This document shows, in pieces, positions 46,845 to 56,354 of a stretch of DNA of 64,000 bases; position 1 is the first letter of the stretch, and every line of letters begins with the position of its first letter. A program made the position numbers and the translations under genes. The stretch comes from Fodinibacter sp963707895 (GTDB lineage Bacteria > Actinomycetota > Actinomycetes > Actinomycetales > Dermatophilaceae). Where the stretch lies: positions 490,266 through 554,265 of the forward strand of contig CAVPRS010000002.1 of assembly GCA_963707895.1 (NCBI GenBank), written 5' to 3'. The notes beneath the pieces are model-generated. The model did no database searches. It was not told the DNA's origin and saw nothing but the letters and a program-made list of their open reading frames with translations.

Positions 46845-47711
46845 GTGCCGCCCTCCCTCACCGTGTTGATGACCACCTACCACGGCACCACGGTCGAGCA
46901 GCTCGAGCGGTCGGTCGCCTCCATCACCGGGCAGAGCCGCCCGCCCGAGGAGTTCCTCGTCGTCGTCGACGGGCCGGTGCCCGAGCCCCTCGACGCCGCG
47001 CTCGCCGCGGCCGCGGCCGCGCACCCCTCCATCCGGGTCGAGCGCCTGCCCCGCAACGTGGGCTCCGGCCTGGCCTCCGCACGCGGCCTGGAGGCCTCCA
47101 CCGGCGACTTCGTGGCCCGCCACGACTCCGACGACGTCTCCCTCCCCCAGCGCCTCGAGCGGCAGATGGAGGCGATCGAGGCGCACCACCTCGACCTCGT
47201 CGGCGCGGCGATGCTCGAGTTCGAGGGCAGCCCCGACCACGTCATCGGGGTGCGCCGCAACCCGCGCACCCACGAGGAGATCGCCGCCCGGATGCGGCTG
47301 AACAACCCGGTCAACAACCCCACCGTGGTCTTCCGGCGGCAGCTGGCCCTCGACGTGGGGGGCTACGCCGACCTGCGCTACATGCAGGACTACGACCTGT
47401 TCGCCCGGCTGCTCGCCGCCGGCGCCCGCGCCGAGAACCTCGACGAGCCGCTGGTGCTGTTCAACGCCGGCGACGGCATGATCGCCCGCCGCGGCGGCTG
47501 GCGGATGCTCCCCTACGAGTGGGACGTGCAGCGACGGCTGCGCGACACCGGCACCATCGGCAACGTCCTGCTGGCCCGCAACCTGGTCGTGCGCGGCGCC
47601 TTCCGGGTCATCCCGCCCACCCTGCTCAAGCGGGTGTACGCCGTGCTCTTCCGCCGCGGCCACGACAGCCCCGCGACCGCCGACCCCGCCGCGCCCGAGG
47701 TCACCCGGTGA
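46845..47711 (+). CDS. GT2 family glycosyltransferase
   Basis: A 288-residue GT2. The N-terminus LTVLMTTYHGTTVEQLERSV, then FLVVVDGPVPEPL, GLEASTGDFVARHDSDDVSL (with the DSDD donor-metal site) and MQDYDLFARLLAAGARAENL are all family-typical, resembling surface-polysaccharide transferases. No membrane helix. GTG 46845 follows the flippase by ten bases. Its TGA overlaps the GTG of the next gene. Sugar unknown. Confidence 0.9.
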   Translation: MPPSLTVLMTTYHGTTVEQLERSVASITGQSRPPEEFLVVVDGPVPEPLDAALAAAAAAHPSIRVERLPRNVGSGLASARGLEASTGDFVARHDSDDVSLPQRLERQMEAIEAHHLDLVGAAMLEFEGSPDHVIGVRRNPRTHEEIAARMRLNNPVNNPTVVFRRQLALDVGGYADLRYMQDYDLFARLLAAGARAENLDEPLVLFNAGDGMIARRGGWRMLPYEWDVQRRLRDTGTIGNVLLARNLVVRGAFRVIPPTLLKRVYAVLFRRGHDSPATADPAAPEVTR

Positions 47712-48508
47712 CCGCACCCGCCCTGACCTTCGTCGTGGTCTCGTACGGCGGCGTCGGCGACGCCACCGCGCTGGTGGCCTCGCTCGGCGCCGAGGTCCCC
47801 GTCGACATCGTGCTCTGCGCCAACAAGCCGGGTGACACCGAGGAGGCCACAGCGGCGTTCGCCGACGACCCGCGCGTGCGGGTGCTGTCGTTCGAGGACA
47901 ACCCCGGCTACCTGCCGGCCCTGCAGCGGGCCCTCCCCCACGTCGACACCTCCCGTCCGGTCGTGCTGTCGAACTGCGACCTCGTGGCCGAGCCCGGCCT
48001 CGTCGAGAGCCTGCTCAGGCAGGTCGACGCCTTCCCGGATGCCGGGTGGCTGGCCCCCGCCGTCATCGGCAGCCTCGGGGTGGACCAGAACCCCAACCTG
48101 CTCGGCCCGCCGTCGGCCCGCTGGCTGCGCGCGCTCGCCGCTGTGCACCGAGTCCCTCAGGTCGCCGACCTGCTCCTGCTGCGCCGCGAGGGCCACAGCT
48201 CGCGCACGGTCGACGGGGTGGAGCCGGGTAGCGCGATCTTCGCCGGGCACGGCTCGTGCGTCGTGCTGACCCCTGCGTTCTTCGCCGCCGGCGGGTCGTG
48301 CGACTACCCGTTCGCCCTGTTCGGCGAGGAGCTGTGGTTCGCCCGGGAGTGCGCGCGGCTCGGGCTCGAGGTGCGCTACGTGCCCGATGCGGTGCTCCGG
48401 CACACCGAGCACGCCGCCACCGGGCGCCGGCGTCGGGGTGCCGTCGCGCGGGTCAAGTACGACGGGCTGCGCTACTGGGCGCGTGCCGCGCAGGAGGCGG
48501 GCTGGTGA
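47708..48508 (+). CDS. GT2-type glycosyltransferase, rhamnosyltransferase-like
   Basis: A 266-residue GT2 domain of the rhamnosyltransferase-like group: LTFVVVSYGGVGDATALVAS, LSFEDNPGYLPALQRALPHV, PVVLSNCDLVAEPGLVESLL and PFALFGEELWFARECARLGL with an ED/EE acceptor-type motif. No clear DxD; an NCDLV stands in its place. The GTG 47708 start overlaps the upstream stop (GTGA), so translation is coupled. Confidence 0.85.
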   Translation: MTAPALTFVVVSYGGVGDATALVASLGAEVPVDIVLCANKPGDTEEATAAFADDPRVRVLSFEDNPGYLPALQRALPHVDTSRPVVLSNCDLVAEPGLVESLLRQVDAFPDAGWLAPAVIGSLGVDQNPNLLGPPSARWLRALAAVHRVPQVADLLLLRREGHSSRTVDGVEPGSAIFAGHGSCVVLTPAFFAAGGSCDYPFALFGEELWFARECARLGLEVRYVPDAVLRHTEHAATGRRRRGAVARVKYDGLRYWARAAQEAGW

Positions 48509-48566
48509 CCACGGCCCGCCGAGTGCCGTCCCGACGGACGGCACTCTCCCCCGTAGGCTGGCCGCG

Positions 48567-49250
48567 ATGAGTACCAGCGGCCCCACCGACGACGTCTGGC
48601 TCGTGGTCCCTCTCTACAACGAGGGGGCCGTGATCGCCGACGTGGTGCGCGAGGCCCGGCTCACCTTCCCCAACATGGTCGTGGTCGACGACGGGTCGGT
48701 CGATGCCGGCGCCGAGGCCGCGGCCGCCGCGGGGGCGGTCGTCGTCCGCCATCCGGTCAACCTCGGCCAGGGCGCCGCGCTGCAGACCGGTTTCGAGTAC
48801 GCCCGCACGGTGCCGTCGATGCGCTGGGTGGTCACCTTCGACTCCGACGGCCAGCACCAGGTGTCCGACGTCCTCGAGATGCTCGAGAAGGCGCGCGCCG
48901 AGGACCTGCAGGTCGTCTTCGGCTCCCGGTTCCTCGACGACCGCACGACGCCGAGTGCCATGAAGAAGCTGGTGCTGCGCCTCGCGGTGGGCTACACCAA
49001 CCTCACCACCGGCACCAAGCTGACCGACGCGCACAACGGGCTGCGGCTCATCCGCCGCGACGTCGTCGAGCGGCTCGACATCACCCAGAACCGGATGGCG
49101 CACGCGTCCGAGCTGGTCGCGCAGATCGGCGAGATGAAGGTGAGCTACAGCGAGAGCCCGGTGCACATCCTCTACACCGACTACTCGAAGTCCAAGGGCC
49201 AGTCCCTGTGGAACTCCGTCAACATCCTCGTGGAGCTGATGTTCCGATGA
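48567..49250 (+). CDS. DPM1-like GT2 glycosyltransferase
   Basis: A 227-residue polyprenyl-phosphate sugar synthase-like GT2. VWLVVPLYNEGAVIADVVRE, VVVDDGSVDAGAEAAAAAGA, LGQGAALQTGFEYA, FDSDGQHQVSDVLEML and VFGSRFLDD, all classic. It has no C-terminal helices; the DUF2304 protein that follows (ATGA overlap) supplies membrane helices, a pairing seen often in bacteria. It would form a polyprenyl-phosphate-linked sugar donor. Confidence 0.92.
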   Translation: MSTSGPTDDVWLVVPLYNEGAVIADVVREARLTFPNMVVVDDGSVDAGAEAAAAAGAVVVRHPVNLGQGAALQTGFEYARTVPSMRWVVTFDSDGQHQVSDVLEMLEKARAEDLQVVFGSRFLDDRTTPSAMKKLVLRLAVGYTNLTTGTKLTDAHNGLRLIRRDVVERLDITQNRMAHASELVAQIGEMKVSYSESPVHILYTDYSKSKGQSLWNSVNILVELMFR

Positions 49251-49612
49251 ACGCGGTGGTCATCATCCAGGCCCTGCTCATCGCGGTGGTCGTGCTCGTC
49301 GTCGCCCGGCTGTTCCGGTCCCGCGGCGCCCGCGCCCAGGCGATCCGGCGAGTCGGCCTGGTCGTCTTCGCCGCCTTCGCAGCCGTGTCCATCCTCTTCC
49401 CCGACGTGTGGACCCGGCTGGCTCACAGGCTCGGCGTCGGCCGCGGCACCGACCTGGTGCTCTACGCCCTCGTCGTCGCGTTCCTCAGCTTCACGGTGAC
49501 CACCTACCTGCGCTTCCGCGACCTCGAGACCAACTACACCCGGCTCGCCCGGCGGATCGCCCTGCGCGAGGCGCCGCGACCCACCGAACGGGACGACGAC
49601 CCGTCCGCATGA
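49247..49612 (+). CDS. DUF2304 membrane protein, partner of the GT2
   Basis: A 121-residue protein with three helices (VIIQALLIAVVVLVVARLF, VGLVVFAAFAAVSILF, VLYALVVAFLSFTVTTYLRF) and a coiled-coil-like C-terminus. It fits DUF2304, always linked to DPM1-like GT2 genes. It overlaps the GT2 stop and the next start by ATGA on both sides. It probably holds the synthase at the membrane or presents the lipid. Confidence 0.87.
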   Translation: MNAVVIIQALLIAVVVLVVARLFRSRGARAQAIRRVGLVVFAAFAAVSILFPDVWTRLAHRLGVGRGTDLVLYALVVAFLSFTVTTYLRFRDLETNYTRLARRIALREAPRPTERDDDPSA

Positions 49613-51636
49613 GCCTCGCCACCCTCCCGGAACGCGCCGGGCGCCTCGTCGTCACGAGCGCCCTCGTGCTCTTCGCCGTCTGGACCCTCGTCTACCAGGC
49701 CGCCCTGTTCACCGGGTTCCCGGCGACGCCCAGCCTCGTCGTGGCGGCCCTGCTCGGGGTGGGCGCCCTGGTCGGCCTGTCCCGCCTCGACCGCGACGGC
49801 ACCGAGCACCCCCTGGCGTGGCCGGGGGCCACGGCCGCACTGGCCGTGGTGGCCGTCGCGGTGGTGGCGACCGCCCTCGCCCTGGCCGAGCTGCGCCTGG
49901 CCGCGCTGGCCCTCGGCGTGGTCGCCGCGCTCGTGGCCCTCGTGATGGCCTCGCACTGGGCGCCCCGGCTCGAGGCGGGGCGGCTCGCCCGCCGGTCCCC
50001 CGATGCCGGCGCAGCAGCACCGGCGGCAGACGACGGCGCCGGCACCCCGGAAACCGACCTCGGCGGGCCCGGCACGGCGCGGTGGCTGTGGGGCCTCGGC
50101 TGGATGGCGGCGCTGGTAAGCGGTGCGCTGGCCTCGATCCTCGCCACGCCCGACGGCGACGACGCCTACTTCGTCAACCTGTCGACGTGGGTCGCCGAGC
50201 GCGGAGACTTCCCGCTGCGCGACACCATGATCAGCAGCGACGTCTTCCCCGCCATCTCGGGCCACTCACCACCCATCCACTCCGTCGAGGGGCTGATCGG
50301 CGCGGTCGCGGGCGTGGTGGGCGTCGAGGCCGGCACGGTCACCTACGTCCTCGTGCCCCCGCTGGTCACCGTGCTCGGCGTCCTCGTGCTGACCCTCCTT
50401 GTCGCCGAGGCCGCTATCCCCGCGTCGCCCGCGGCCCTGCTGGCGACCGTCGCCTACCTCTGGACGGCCGGCCGTTCCGGATACGGCCTCGGGGGCTTCT
50501 TCGCGGTGCGCATCTGGCAGGGCAAGGCGATGCTCGTCTCGGTCGTGCTGCCGCTCGTCTTCCTCTACGGCAGCAAGATCATCCGCAGCGGCAGGGCGCG
50601 GTCCCACGCGCTGTTCGCGGCCGCCCTCGTAGCGAGCATCGGGGTGTCGAACACCGCGGTGTTCCTGGTCCCCGTGCTCGTCGCGGGCCTGGTGCTCGGT
50701 GCCGTCGCCCTCGGCGAGTGGCGCGGCACGGTGCGCCTGGCCCTGTGGTCGATCTACCCGGTGGCCATGGCGGTGCTCAGCGTGGTGATCGCCCCGGCCG
50801 GCCCCACCCACGAGCAGCTGGTCAGCCAGGGCTTCGGTATCGGGCCGGTGACCAGCACGGTCGACCCGACGGGCACCGTGCCCGGCCTCACCGGGATGCT
50901 CGTCGTCACCGCCCTCGCCATCGGCCTCGGAACCCTCGGGATCGGCAACCGGGCGATGCGCCTCGGGGCCGCCGGCACCATCGTCACCGGCGGTCTGGCC
51001 CTGCTGCCACCGGTCCGTGAGGTGCTGCGCGACCTCGGTCTGTGGTCGGTCGTGTGGCGGATGTGGTGGGCCATCCCCATCGCGCTGCTGATCGCCGGCA
51101 GCGTCGGGGCGGCGGCCCACTGGGTGCGTGGCCGCCGGCTCGCCCCGCTGGCCATCGGCGCCGCGGTGGCCGCCGTCGCCCTCGTGCCCCTGGTCGGTGG
51201 CCGCTGGGTCGGTGACCCCAGCACAGGCGCCCGCTGGGCCTACCCCACCACCTGGAAGCTCCCCGGGGCGTCGCTGGGCCGGGCCCAGCTCGTGGAGTCG
51301 GTGAGCGACCCCGGCGACGTCGTGCTCGTGCCCGCCAGCACGGCCAGGGCACTGGCCACGCTCACCGTCGACATCCACCCGGTCTCGGCCCGGCCGTTCT
51401 ACCTGCCCAACTACGCCGCGACCCCGGAGGCCATGGCCGGGCAGCGCCGCGTGCTCACGACGTTCGTCGACGAGACCACGCCCAAGGACCCGAGCGCGAT
51501 CGAGGCGGCGCTGGTCGACCTCGACGTGCGCACGGTCTGCCTGAGGAACCACCGCGGCGGGGGCATCCGGCTGCTCCAGGCCGACGGCTTCGAGGTCGTC
51601 GACAAGGGCCGCGGCATCACCTGCCTCCAGCGCTGA
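49609..51636 (+). CDS. Large multipass membrane protein, GT-C-like
   Basis: A 675-residue protein with some 14 helices and a C-terminal soluble part. The region PDGDDAYFVNLSTWVAERGD after the first helices holds the acidic motif expected of GT-C enzymes, and SDVFPAISGHSPPIHSVEGL follows. It resembles other actinobacterial DUF6077-type membrane proteins, a call made by memory and not certain. ATG 49609 overlaps DUF2304 by ATGA. Its stop is only four bases from the stop of the converging ABC gene. Confidence 0.7.
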   Translation: MSLATLPERAGRLVVTSALVLFAVWTLVYQAALFTGFPATPSLVVAALLGVGALVGLSRLDRDGTEHPLAWPGATAALAVVAVAVVATALALAELRLAALALGVVAALVALVMASHWAPRLEAGRLARRSPDAGAAAPAADDGAGTPETDLGGPGTARWLWGLGWMAALVSGALASILATPDGDDAYFVNLSTWVAERGDFPLRDTMISSDVFPAISGHSPPIHSVEGLIGAVAGVVGVEAGTVTYVLVPPLVTVLGVLVLTLLVAEAAIPASPAALLATVAYLWTAGRSGYGLGGFFAVRIWQGKAMLVSVVLPLVFLYGSKIIRSGRARSHALFAAALVASIGVSNTAVFLVPVLVAGLVLGAVALGEWRGTVRLALWSIYPVAMAVLSVVIAPAGPTHEQLVSQGFGIGPVTSTVDPTGTVPGLTGMLVVTALAIGLGTLGIGNRAMRLGAAGTIVTGGLALLPPVREVLRDLGLWSVVWRMWWAIPIALLIAGSVGAAAHWVRGRRLAPLAIGAAVAAVALVPLVGGRWVGDPSTGARWAYPTTWKLPGASLGRAQLVESVSDPGDVVLVPASTARALATLTVDIHPVSARPFYLPNYAATPEAMAGQRRVLTTFVDETTPKDPSAIEAALVDLDVRTVCLRNHRGGGIRLLQADGFEVVDKGRGITCLQR

Positions 51637-51640
51637 GGCC

Positions 51641-52387
51641 TCAGGTCCCCGCGGCCAGGTCTTCGTTGTAGCGGTCGAGCACCTCGTCCATCGGCCCGTC
51701 CATCGTCAGCTCGCCACGGCGCAGGTAGAGGCCGCGAGTGCCGAACCGCTTGAGGTCCTTCTCGGAGTGCGACACGAGGAACAGGGTGCGGCCATCACCG
51801 AGCAGTCGCTCCATGCGCTGGTAGCACTTCTCGCGAAAAGCCTTGTCCCCCACCGCGAGCACCTCGTCGACGAGGAAGATCGGCTCGTCGAGCGAGGAGA
51901 TGACCGCGAAGCCCAGGCGCACCTGCATACCCGAGGACAGGTGGCGGTAGGGGCGGTCGAGCGCCTCGCGCACCTGCGGGCCGGCGAACTCGACCATGGC
52001 CTCGAAGCGCTCCTCGATCTGGTCCTTCGAGAGCCCGTGCAGCGCGGCCTGGATCTGCAGGTTGTCGCGGCAGGTGAGCTCGCCGCGGAAGCCCCCGGTC
52101 AGCTCGATGAGCGGCGCGACGCCGCCGTCGACCTTGACCGAGCCCTCGTCGGGGAGGAGCACGCCGGCGATCGTCTTGAGCAGCGTGCTCTTGCCGCTGC
52201 CGTTGCCCCCGACCAGGCCGACGGCCTCGCCCTCGTGGATGTCGAAGCTGATGTTGCGCAGCGCCCAGAAGGTGTCGCTGGTCGTCGTCGGGGTGCCGTG
52301 GAAGAGCAGGTCGCGCACCTGCATCTTGCGACGACGGGAGATGTAGAACTCGATCCCGACGTCCTGGGCGCTGATCACCACGCTCAT
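51641..52387 (-). CDS. Polysaccharide/teichoic acid ABC exporter, ATP-binding subunit (Wzt/TagH type)
   Basis: A 248-residue ATPase. Walker A is GLVGGNGSGKSTLLKTIAG; the signature is HLSSGMQVRLGFAV; Walker B is EPIFLVDEVLAVGDKAFREK; the switch histidine is FLVSHSEKDLKRFG. The opening, IEFYISRRRKMQVRDLLF, is the Wzt/TagH N-terminus, and it lacks a carbohydrate-binding C-terminal domain. It pairs with the permease upstream (five-base gap). It would power export of a lipid-linked glycopolymer. Confidence 0.93.
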   Translation of the reverse strand: MSVVISAQDVGIEFYISRRRKMQVRDLLFHGTPTTTSDTFWALRNISFDIHEGEAVGLVGGNGSGKSTLLKTIAGVLLPDEGSVKVDGGVAPLIELTGGFRGELTCRDNLQIQAALHGLSKDQIEERFEAMVEFAGPQVREALDRPYRHLSSGMQVRLGFAVISSLDEPIFLVDEVLAVGDKAFREKCYQRMERLLGDGRTLFLVSHSEKDLKRFGTRGLYLRRGELTMDGPMDEVLDRYNEDLAAGT

Positions 52388-52391
52388 CGGC

Positions 52392-53179
52392 TCAGATCTC
52401 CTTCAGCACGGTGCGCTCGAGCCGCGAGAAGGTCCAGAACCCGATCACGAACAGTGCGACCGACATCCCGGCGCTGACCCCCACGTCGACCCACGACACG
52501 CTGCGGGCGAAGAGTCCGCCGCGGTAGAGGGAGAGGATGCCGTTGAGCGGGTTGAACACCAGGATCACCCGGAGGAAGCTCCGGGCACCGCGTGCGTGCC
52601 GTAGAGCACCGGCGACAGGTAGAACATGAACCGCAGCACGATGCGCACGACGCGCTGCATGTCGGTGGCGAGCACCGTGATCGGTGCGAGCAGCAGGCCG
52701 AGCCCGACGAGCAGCACGAACTGCAGCAGCATGCCCAGGGGGAAGAAGACGAGCTCCCAGTCGAGCTCGACCCGCCCGCGCACCAGGTAGTAGAGGACGA
52801 AGCCGACGAGCACCGGCAGCGACAGCACGAACTCCACGCCCTTGGCGACGACGCACCGGATCACCCAGATCTCGCGGGGCAGGTTGGTGGAGCGGACCAG
52901 CCGCGCCTCCTGGATCAGGCTCTTGGCGGTGTCGTTGACGCCGCCGGTGAACCACTGCCAGGCCAGCAGGCCCGACAGCAGGTAGAGGAAGTACGGCTTG
53001 TCGGCGACCCGGCCGCCCGCCTTGAAGATGAAGGTGAAGACCACGAAGTAGACCGACGCCATGAGCAGCGGGTCGAGCACGGTCCACACGTAGCCGAGCA
53101 GGCTGCGCGAGTACCGGACCCGCAGGTCGCGCTGGACCAGGGTCCACACGAGGCCGCGACGACGGGTCACCGCTGCCAT
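52392..53179 (-). CDS. Polysaccharide/teichoic acid ABC exporter, permease (Wzm/TagG type), one apparent frameshift
   Basis: About 262 residues with six helices. RRGLVWTLVQRDLRVRYSRS is the classic cytoplasmic start, then LLGYVWTVLDPLLMASVYFV and LLAWQWFTGGVNDTAKSLIQ, the ABC-2 loop. After LSPVLYGTHAVPG the frame breaks near 52585 (one base missing) and continues with SFLRVILVFNPLNGILSLYR. ATG 53179 suits the family; a TTG at about 53191 with a GAGG site is also possible. It lies downstream of the LicD-like gene. Confidence 0.87.
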
Positions 53180-53302
53180 CCGGCTGATCAACGCGGTGAC
53201 CTCGTTTCGGCGTGGGATGGGCAGCGAACGGCACCCCGTCGGGGCGCCGTGGCGAGGATACGGCACTCCCCTGCCCGGTCCGCTCAGCCCACGGTGACCG
53301 CA

Positions 53303-54517
53303 TCAGATGTCGCGCTCGAGGCGCAGCACGCCATCCTCGTCGCGCAGCATCCCGTCGGCGATGAGCGTGGCCCGCAGCTTGGCGTACTCGACCCGGTCGC
53401 CGTGGGCGAAGTGCGCGAGCCGGGTGAGGAACAGGGCCACCGAGCGGAAGGTGCGGCTGATCACGAGGTTGGGCGTGCCGGTCGTGCAGTTGAACTCGGT
53501 GACGGGCGTGCGCCAGTCACCGTAGTTCTCGGTGAGGTAGCGGTCGGAGTCCGCCGGGCCGAGCACCGGCACACCGGCCAGCGTGTAGTCGGCGAGGTCG
53601 AACGCCGAGTTCTCCCAGCGGTGGATCGACGAGCCGTGCCAGAGCGTGTCGCCCTCGCGGTGGTGCACGAACACGTCGACGTTGATGCCGTTCTCGTGGA
53701 TCAGCTTGACCAGGGCGGGCGCACGCTCCACCGCGTACCGGCCGGGCTCGGTCTCGACCACGGTCTGGGCGTCGTCGAGCTTCTTGACCACGTACTGCGG
53801 CGACGCCTCGAGCGCCTCGACGAGGCGGTCGAGAACCTCCGGGTGCTCGGGGTCGAAGGTGATGCCCACGTCGACGTCGTAGTCGTGCGCGAGGAAGCCG
53901 CCCTCGCGGACGATGCCGAGGAAGGTCCCCGAGATGACGTACCAGCGCCACTGCTGCACCGGCAGCGCCTCGGCGAGGTCCCGCAGCGCGGTGCGGGCGT
54001 CGTCGACCGAGAAGTCACCCTCGCGCTCGGACACCGGCCCGGCGTCGCCGCCCTGCGCGCTGCTGACCAGCGGTAGCAGGGCGTCGGCGTGCTCACGGAA
54101 GTCGGCACGCAGCGCCTCGATGTCGCGAGCGCCGGCGTCGAGCTGGGCGTGGATGCGGGCGGCGCGCACGAACAGGTCGTCGGCCCGCCACAGGTGCTCG
54201 GGGAGGCCGTCACGCCGGGCGGCGATGAACCCCTCGAGGGCCTCGAGGTCGGCCGGAGTGGCGCCGAGGGTGAAGTCGAAGAAGTCGTCGGTGACCGTCT
54301 CGACGCCGGGCCAGCCGCGGCGCAGCACCCAGCCGGCCAGCCGGAAGGCGTACTTGGTCTCGTCCTGCACGAACTGGGTGCGCACCAGCCGGGCGATCGA
54401 CGGGCGACCGGTCACCGCGAACGTGCCCGCGTACGCCGCGCCACCGACCCCGTACCGGAACGCGGGTGAGTGCGACCGGTTGAGGAAGTTGAGGAGCGAG
54501 TAGGACTTGCTGAGCAT
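53303..54517 (-). CDS. LicD-like nucleotidyltransferase-fold protein
   Basis: A 404-residue protein with a C-terminal LicD/fukutin-type domain: WRWYVISGTFLGIVREGGFL followed by AHDYDVDVGITF, the family's metal-binding DxD in a nucleotidyltransferase-like fold. Related proteins attach phosphocholine or other phospho-groups to surface polymers. The N-terminal 200 residues are helical and unassigned. ATG 54517 (MLSKSYSLLNFLN) is preferred to the longer frame. It precedes the ABC exporter genes on the same strand, so it may modify their cargo. Confidence 0.8.
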   Translation of the reverse strand: MLSKSYSLLNFLNRSHSPAFRYGVGGAAYAGTFAVTGRPSIARLVRTQFVQDETKYAFRLAGWVLRRGWPGVETVTDDFFDFTLGATPADLEALEGFIAARRDGLPEHLWRADDLFVRAARIHAQLDAGARDIEALRADFREHADALLPLVSSAQGGDAGPVSEREGDFSVDDARTALRDLAEALPVQQWRWYVISGTFLGIVREGGFLAHDYDVDVGITFDPEHPEVLDRLVEALEASPQYVVKKLDDAQTVVETEPGRYAVERAPALVKLIHENGINVDVFVHHREGDTLWHGSSIHRWENSAFDLADYTLAGVPVLGPADSDRYLTENYGDWRTPVTEFNCTTGTPNLVISRTFRSVALFLTRLAHFAHGDRVEYAKLRATLIADGMLRDEDGVLRLERDI

Positions 54518-54676
54518 CACGATCCGTCCGTGGGGGCGCGGCTGTCGGTACGGGGAGGAGCACACCGCCGAGCGCCCGGGACCAGTGGCTGTGCGTGCAC
54601 GAAGGGTCAGTATGGCAAAGGAGGAGCGTGCGACTCACATCCGCCGGGCCGGATGGCGGGCGCGGCGCGAGAGCGG

Positions 54677-56215
54677 TCAGCTCACCGAGCAGACGCTCGC
54701 CAGGTCCGAGGTGTTGGCGTCGGGGTCGGTGGCCGGCCGGTCCATGACGGCCTGCTTCTTCGGCTTCGTGGTGGACTTGCCCGTCGCCGAGGCCTTGCCC
54801 GTCGCCGAGGCCTTGCCCGTCGCCGTGCCCGCGGAGGCGGCGGGTTCTGCGGCTGCCCGCTCGTCGGCCTGCTCGGCCGCGGCGATCGTGCTGGCCACCG
54901 TGTCGCGCACGACCTTCGGGTCGTAGTCCCAGGGCTTGATGAGCGGCGGGACGAAGTTGACCGAGGTGATCTTCTGGGTCTTGGTCTTCACCGCCAGCGT
55001 GGCGAGGCTGGCGAGCGCCTCCTGGGGGATGTCCGTGCGGAACACGCCCCGGGTGGCCTTCGCGATGTCGGAGAAGTGCAGCACGATCGTCTGCGGGTCG
55101 AGCTGGCGGACCATCGCCGTCACGACGCAGCGCTGGCGCGCCATCCGCTCGTAGTTCGTGGAGTTGGCTCGGCTGCGGGCGTACCAGAGGGCCTGGTAGC
55201 CGTCGAGGTGCTGGTTGCCGGCCTTGATCCAGCCCTTGATCTCGTGCTGGGAGCCGATCGGCGTCCGGCGCTGCACCGCGATGTCCAGGCCGCCCACCGC
55301 GTCGACCAGGCTCTTGAAGCCCTTGAGGTCGACGAGCACGTAGTACTGGATGTCGAGGCCGGTCAGCGCCTCGACGGCCTCGGTGGTGGCCAGCAGGCCG
55401 GGGTCCTTGGTGCCGGGCGGGAACTGCTTCTCGTGGTCGGTCCCCCAGGTGTAGAGCGCGTTGAGCAGGCACTCGTCACCGCAGGTCCAGCCCTGCGGCA
55501 TCAGCCCGGCCATGACCGAGCCGGCGCGGAAGCGGATGTTCTCGGTCTCGCGCGAGAAGCCGAAGAGCACCGCGCGGCCGGTCTCGGCGTCGACGCTGGC
55601 GAGCTGGATGCTGTCCGGTCGCAGCCCGGTGCGTCCCACGCCGCTGTCGCCGCCGAGCAGCAGGATGTTGTAGCGCCCGTCGACCGCTCCGGCGGCCTCG
55701 CCGCTGGCGAACACCGAGCTCATCGCGGCCCGGGCCGCCCCCACGTTCATGCCTGCGTAGGCAGCGCCCCCCGGCAGCACGAGCAGGAGGGCGAGGAGCA
55801 GCACGAGCAGGCCCCGCCGGTCGCGGCGCGGCAGCCGGTCGGGTTGGCCGAGGCGCCACGCGTCGACGAGCAGCACCGCCCACAGCGCGGCGAAGGCGAG
55901 CAGCACGACCTGCACGAGCAGGAGCGTCCAGCGGTGGGTGACCACGGTGAGGGCGGCGGTGCGGTTGACCAGGCCCAGCAGGACCACCAGCGCCACGGCG
56001 GCCAGGATGCCCAGCCAGACCCGCAGCGCGAACCGGCCCAGGCGACGGTTGCCCGCGGCCAGCTGGGCGCTGCCGGGCACCACCACGGTGAGGCCGAGCA
56101 GGGTGAGCGAGCGGCGTCGCGCGCGCCGGGTGTCACCCGGGGTGCGGGTGTCGACGCGGATCGGCGTCTCGGTCTCCCGGCGCTCGAGCAGCGCGGAGCC
56201 ACCTTGAGGTCCCAT
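54677..56215 (-). CDS. LytR-CpsA-Psr family ligase with long N-terminal membrane domain
   Basis: A 512-residue LCP protein with about five N-terminal helices, then an LCP catalytic domain: YNILLLGGDSGVGRTGLRPD, SIQLASVDAETGR, GFSRETENIRF, LVDLKGFKSLVDAVGGLDI and YQALWYARSRANSTNYERMA. These hold the conserved arginines and aspartates for polyprenyl pyrophosphate and metal binding. LCP enzymes attach glycopolymers to peptidoglycan. The C-terminus holds three GKASAT repeats (54776-54829) before a lysine/proline linker. Divergent from the second LCP gene by 140 bases. Confidence 0.92.
   Translation of the reverse strand: MGPQGGSALLERRETETPIRVDTRTPGDTRRARRRSLTLLGLTVVVPGSAQLAAGNRRLGRFALRVWLGILAAVALVVLLGLVNRTAALTVVTHRWTLLLVQVVLLAFAALWAVLLVDAWRLGQPDRLPRRDRRGLLVLLLALLLVLPGGAAYAGMNVGAARAAMSSVFASGEAAGAVDGRYNILLLGGDSGVGRTGLRPDSIQLASVDAETGRAVLFGFSRETENIRFRAGSVMAGLMPQGWTCGDECLLNALYTWGTDHEKQFPPGTKDPGLLATTEAVEALTGLDIQYYVLVDLKGFKSLVDAVGGLDIAVQRRTPIGSQHEIKGWIKAGNQHLDGYQALWYARSRANSTNYERMARQRCVVTAMVRQLDPQTIVLHFSDIAKATRGVFRTDIPQEALASLATLAVKTKTQKITSVNFVPPLIKPWDYDPKVVRDTVASTIAAAEQADERAAAEPAASAGTATGKASATGKASATGKSTTKPKKQAVMDRPATDPDANTSDLASVCSVS
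54776..54829. repeat. Three tandem 18-base units in the LCP gene
   Basis: Units start at 54776, 54794 and 54812; the third diverges at its end. Read on the minus strand they encode GKASAT repeats of the C-terminal tail. In-frame and variable, so a likely site of length change. Confidence 0.85.
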
Positions 56216-56354
56216 GGCCTGTGAGTATCGGGGCCTGTGGGGCTGCCGTGACTCAGGCGCGCCGGAGCCGCGCGGATCGCGTACACCGGGATCCCAGACT
56301 TCCTTGGCACACTGGAGCGGCCCCCCGGACCCTGCAGAGAGCCCCGCACCAGCG

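Noticed and set aside
49818..51020. A 400-codon overlapping frame inside the GT-C-like gene
   Set aside because: Arginine-rich alternative frame of a membrane-protein gene with no homology signal.
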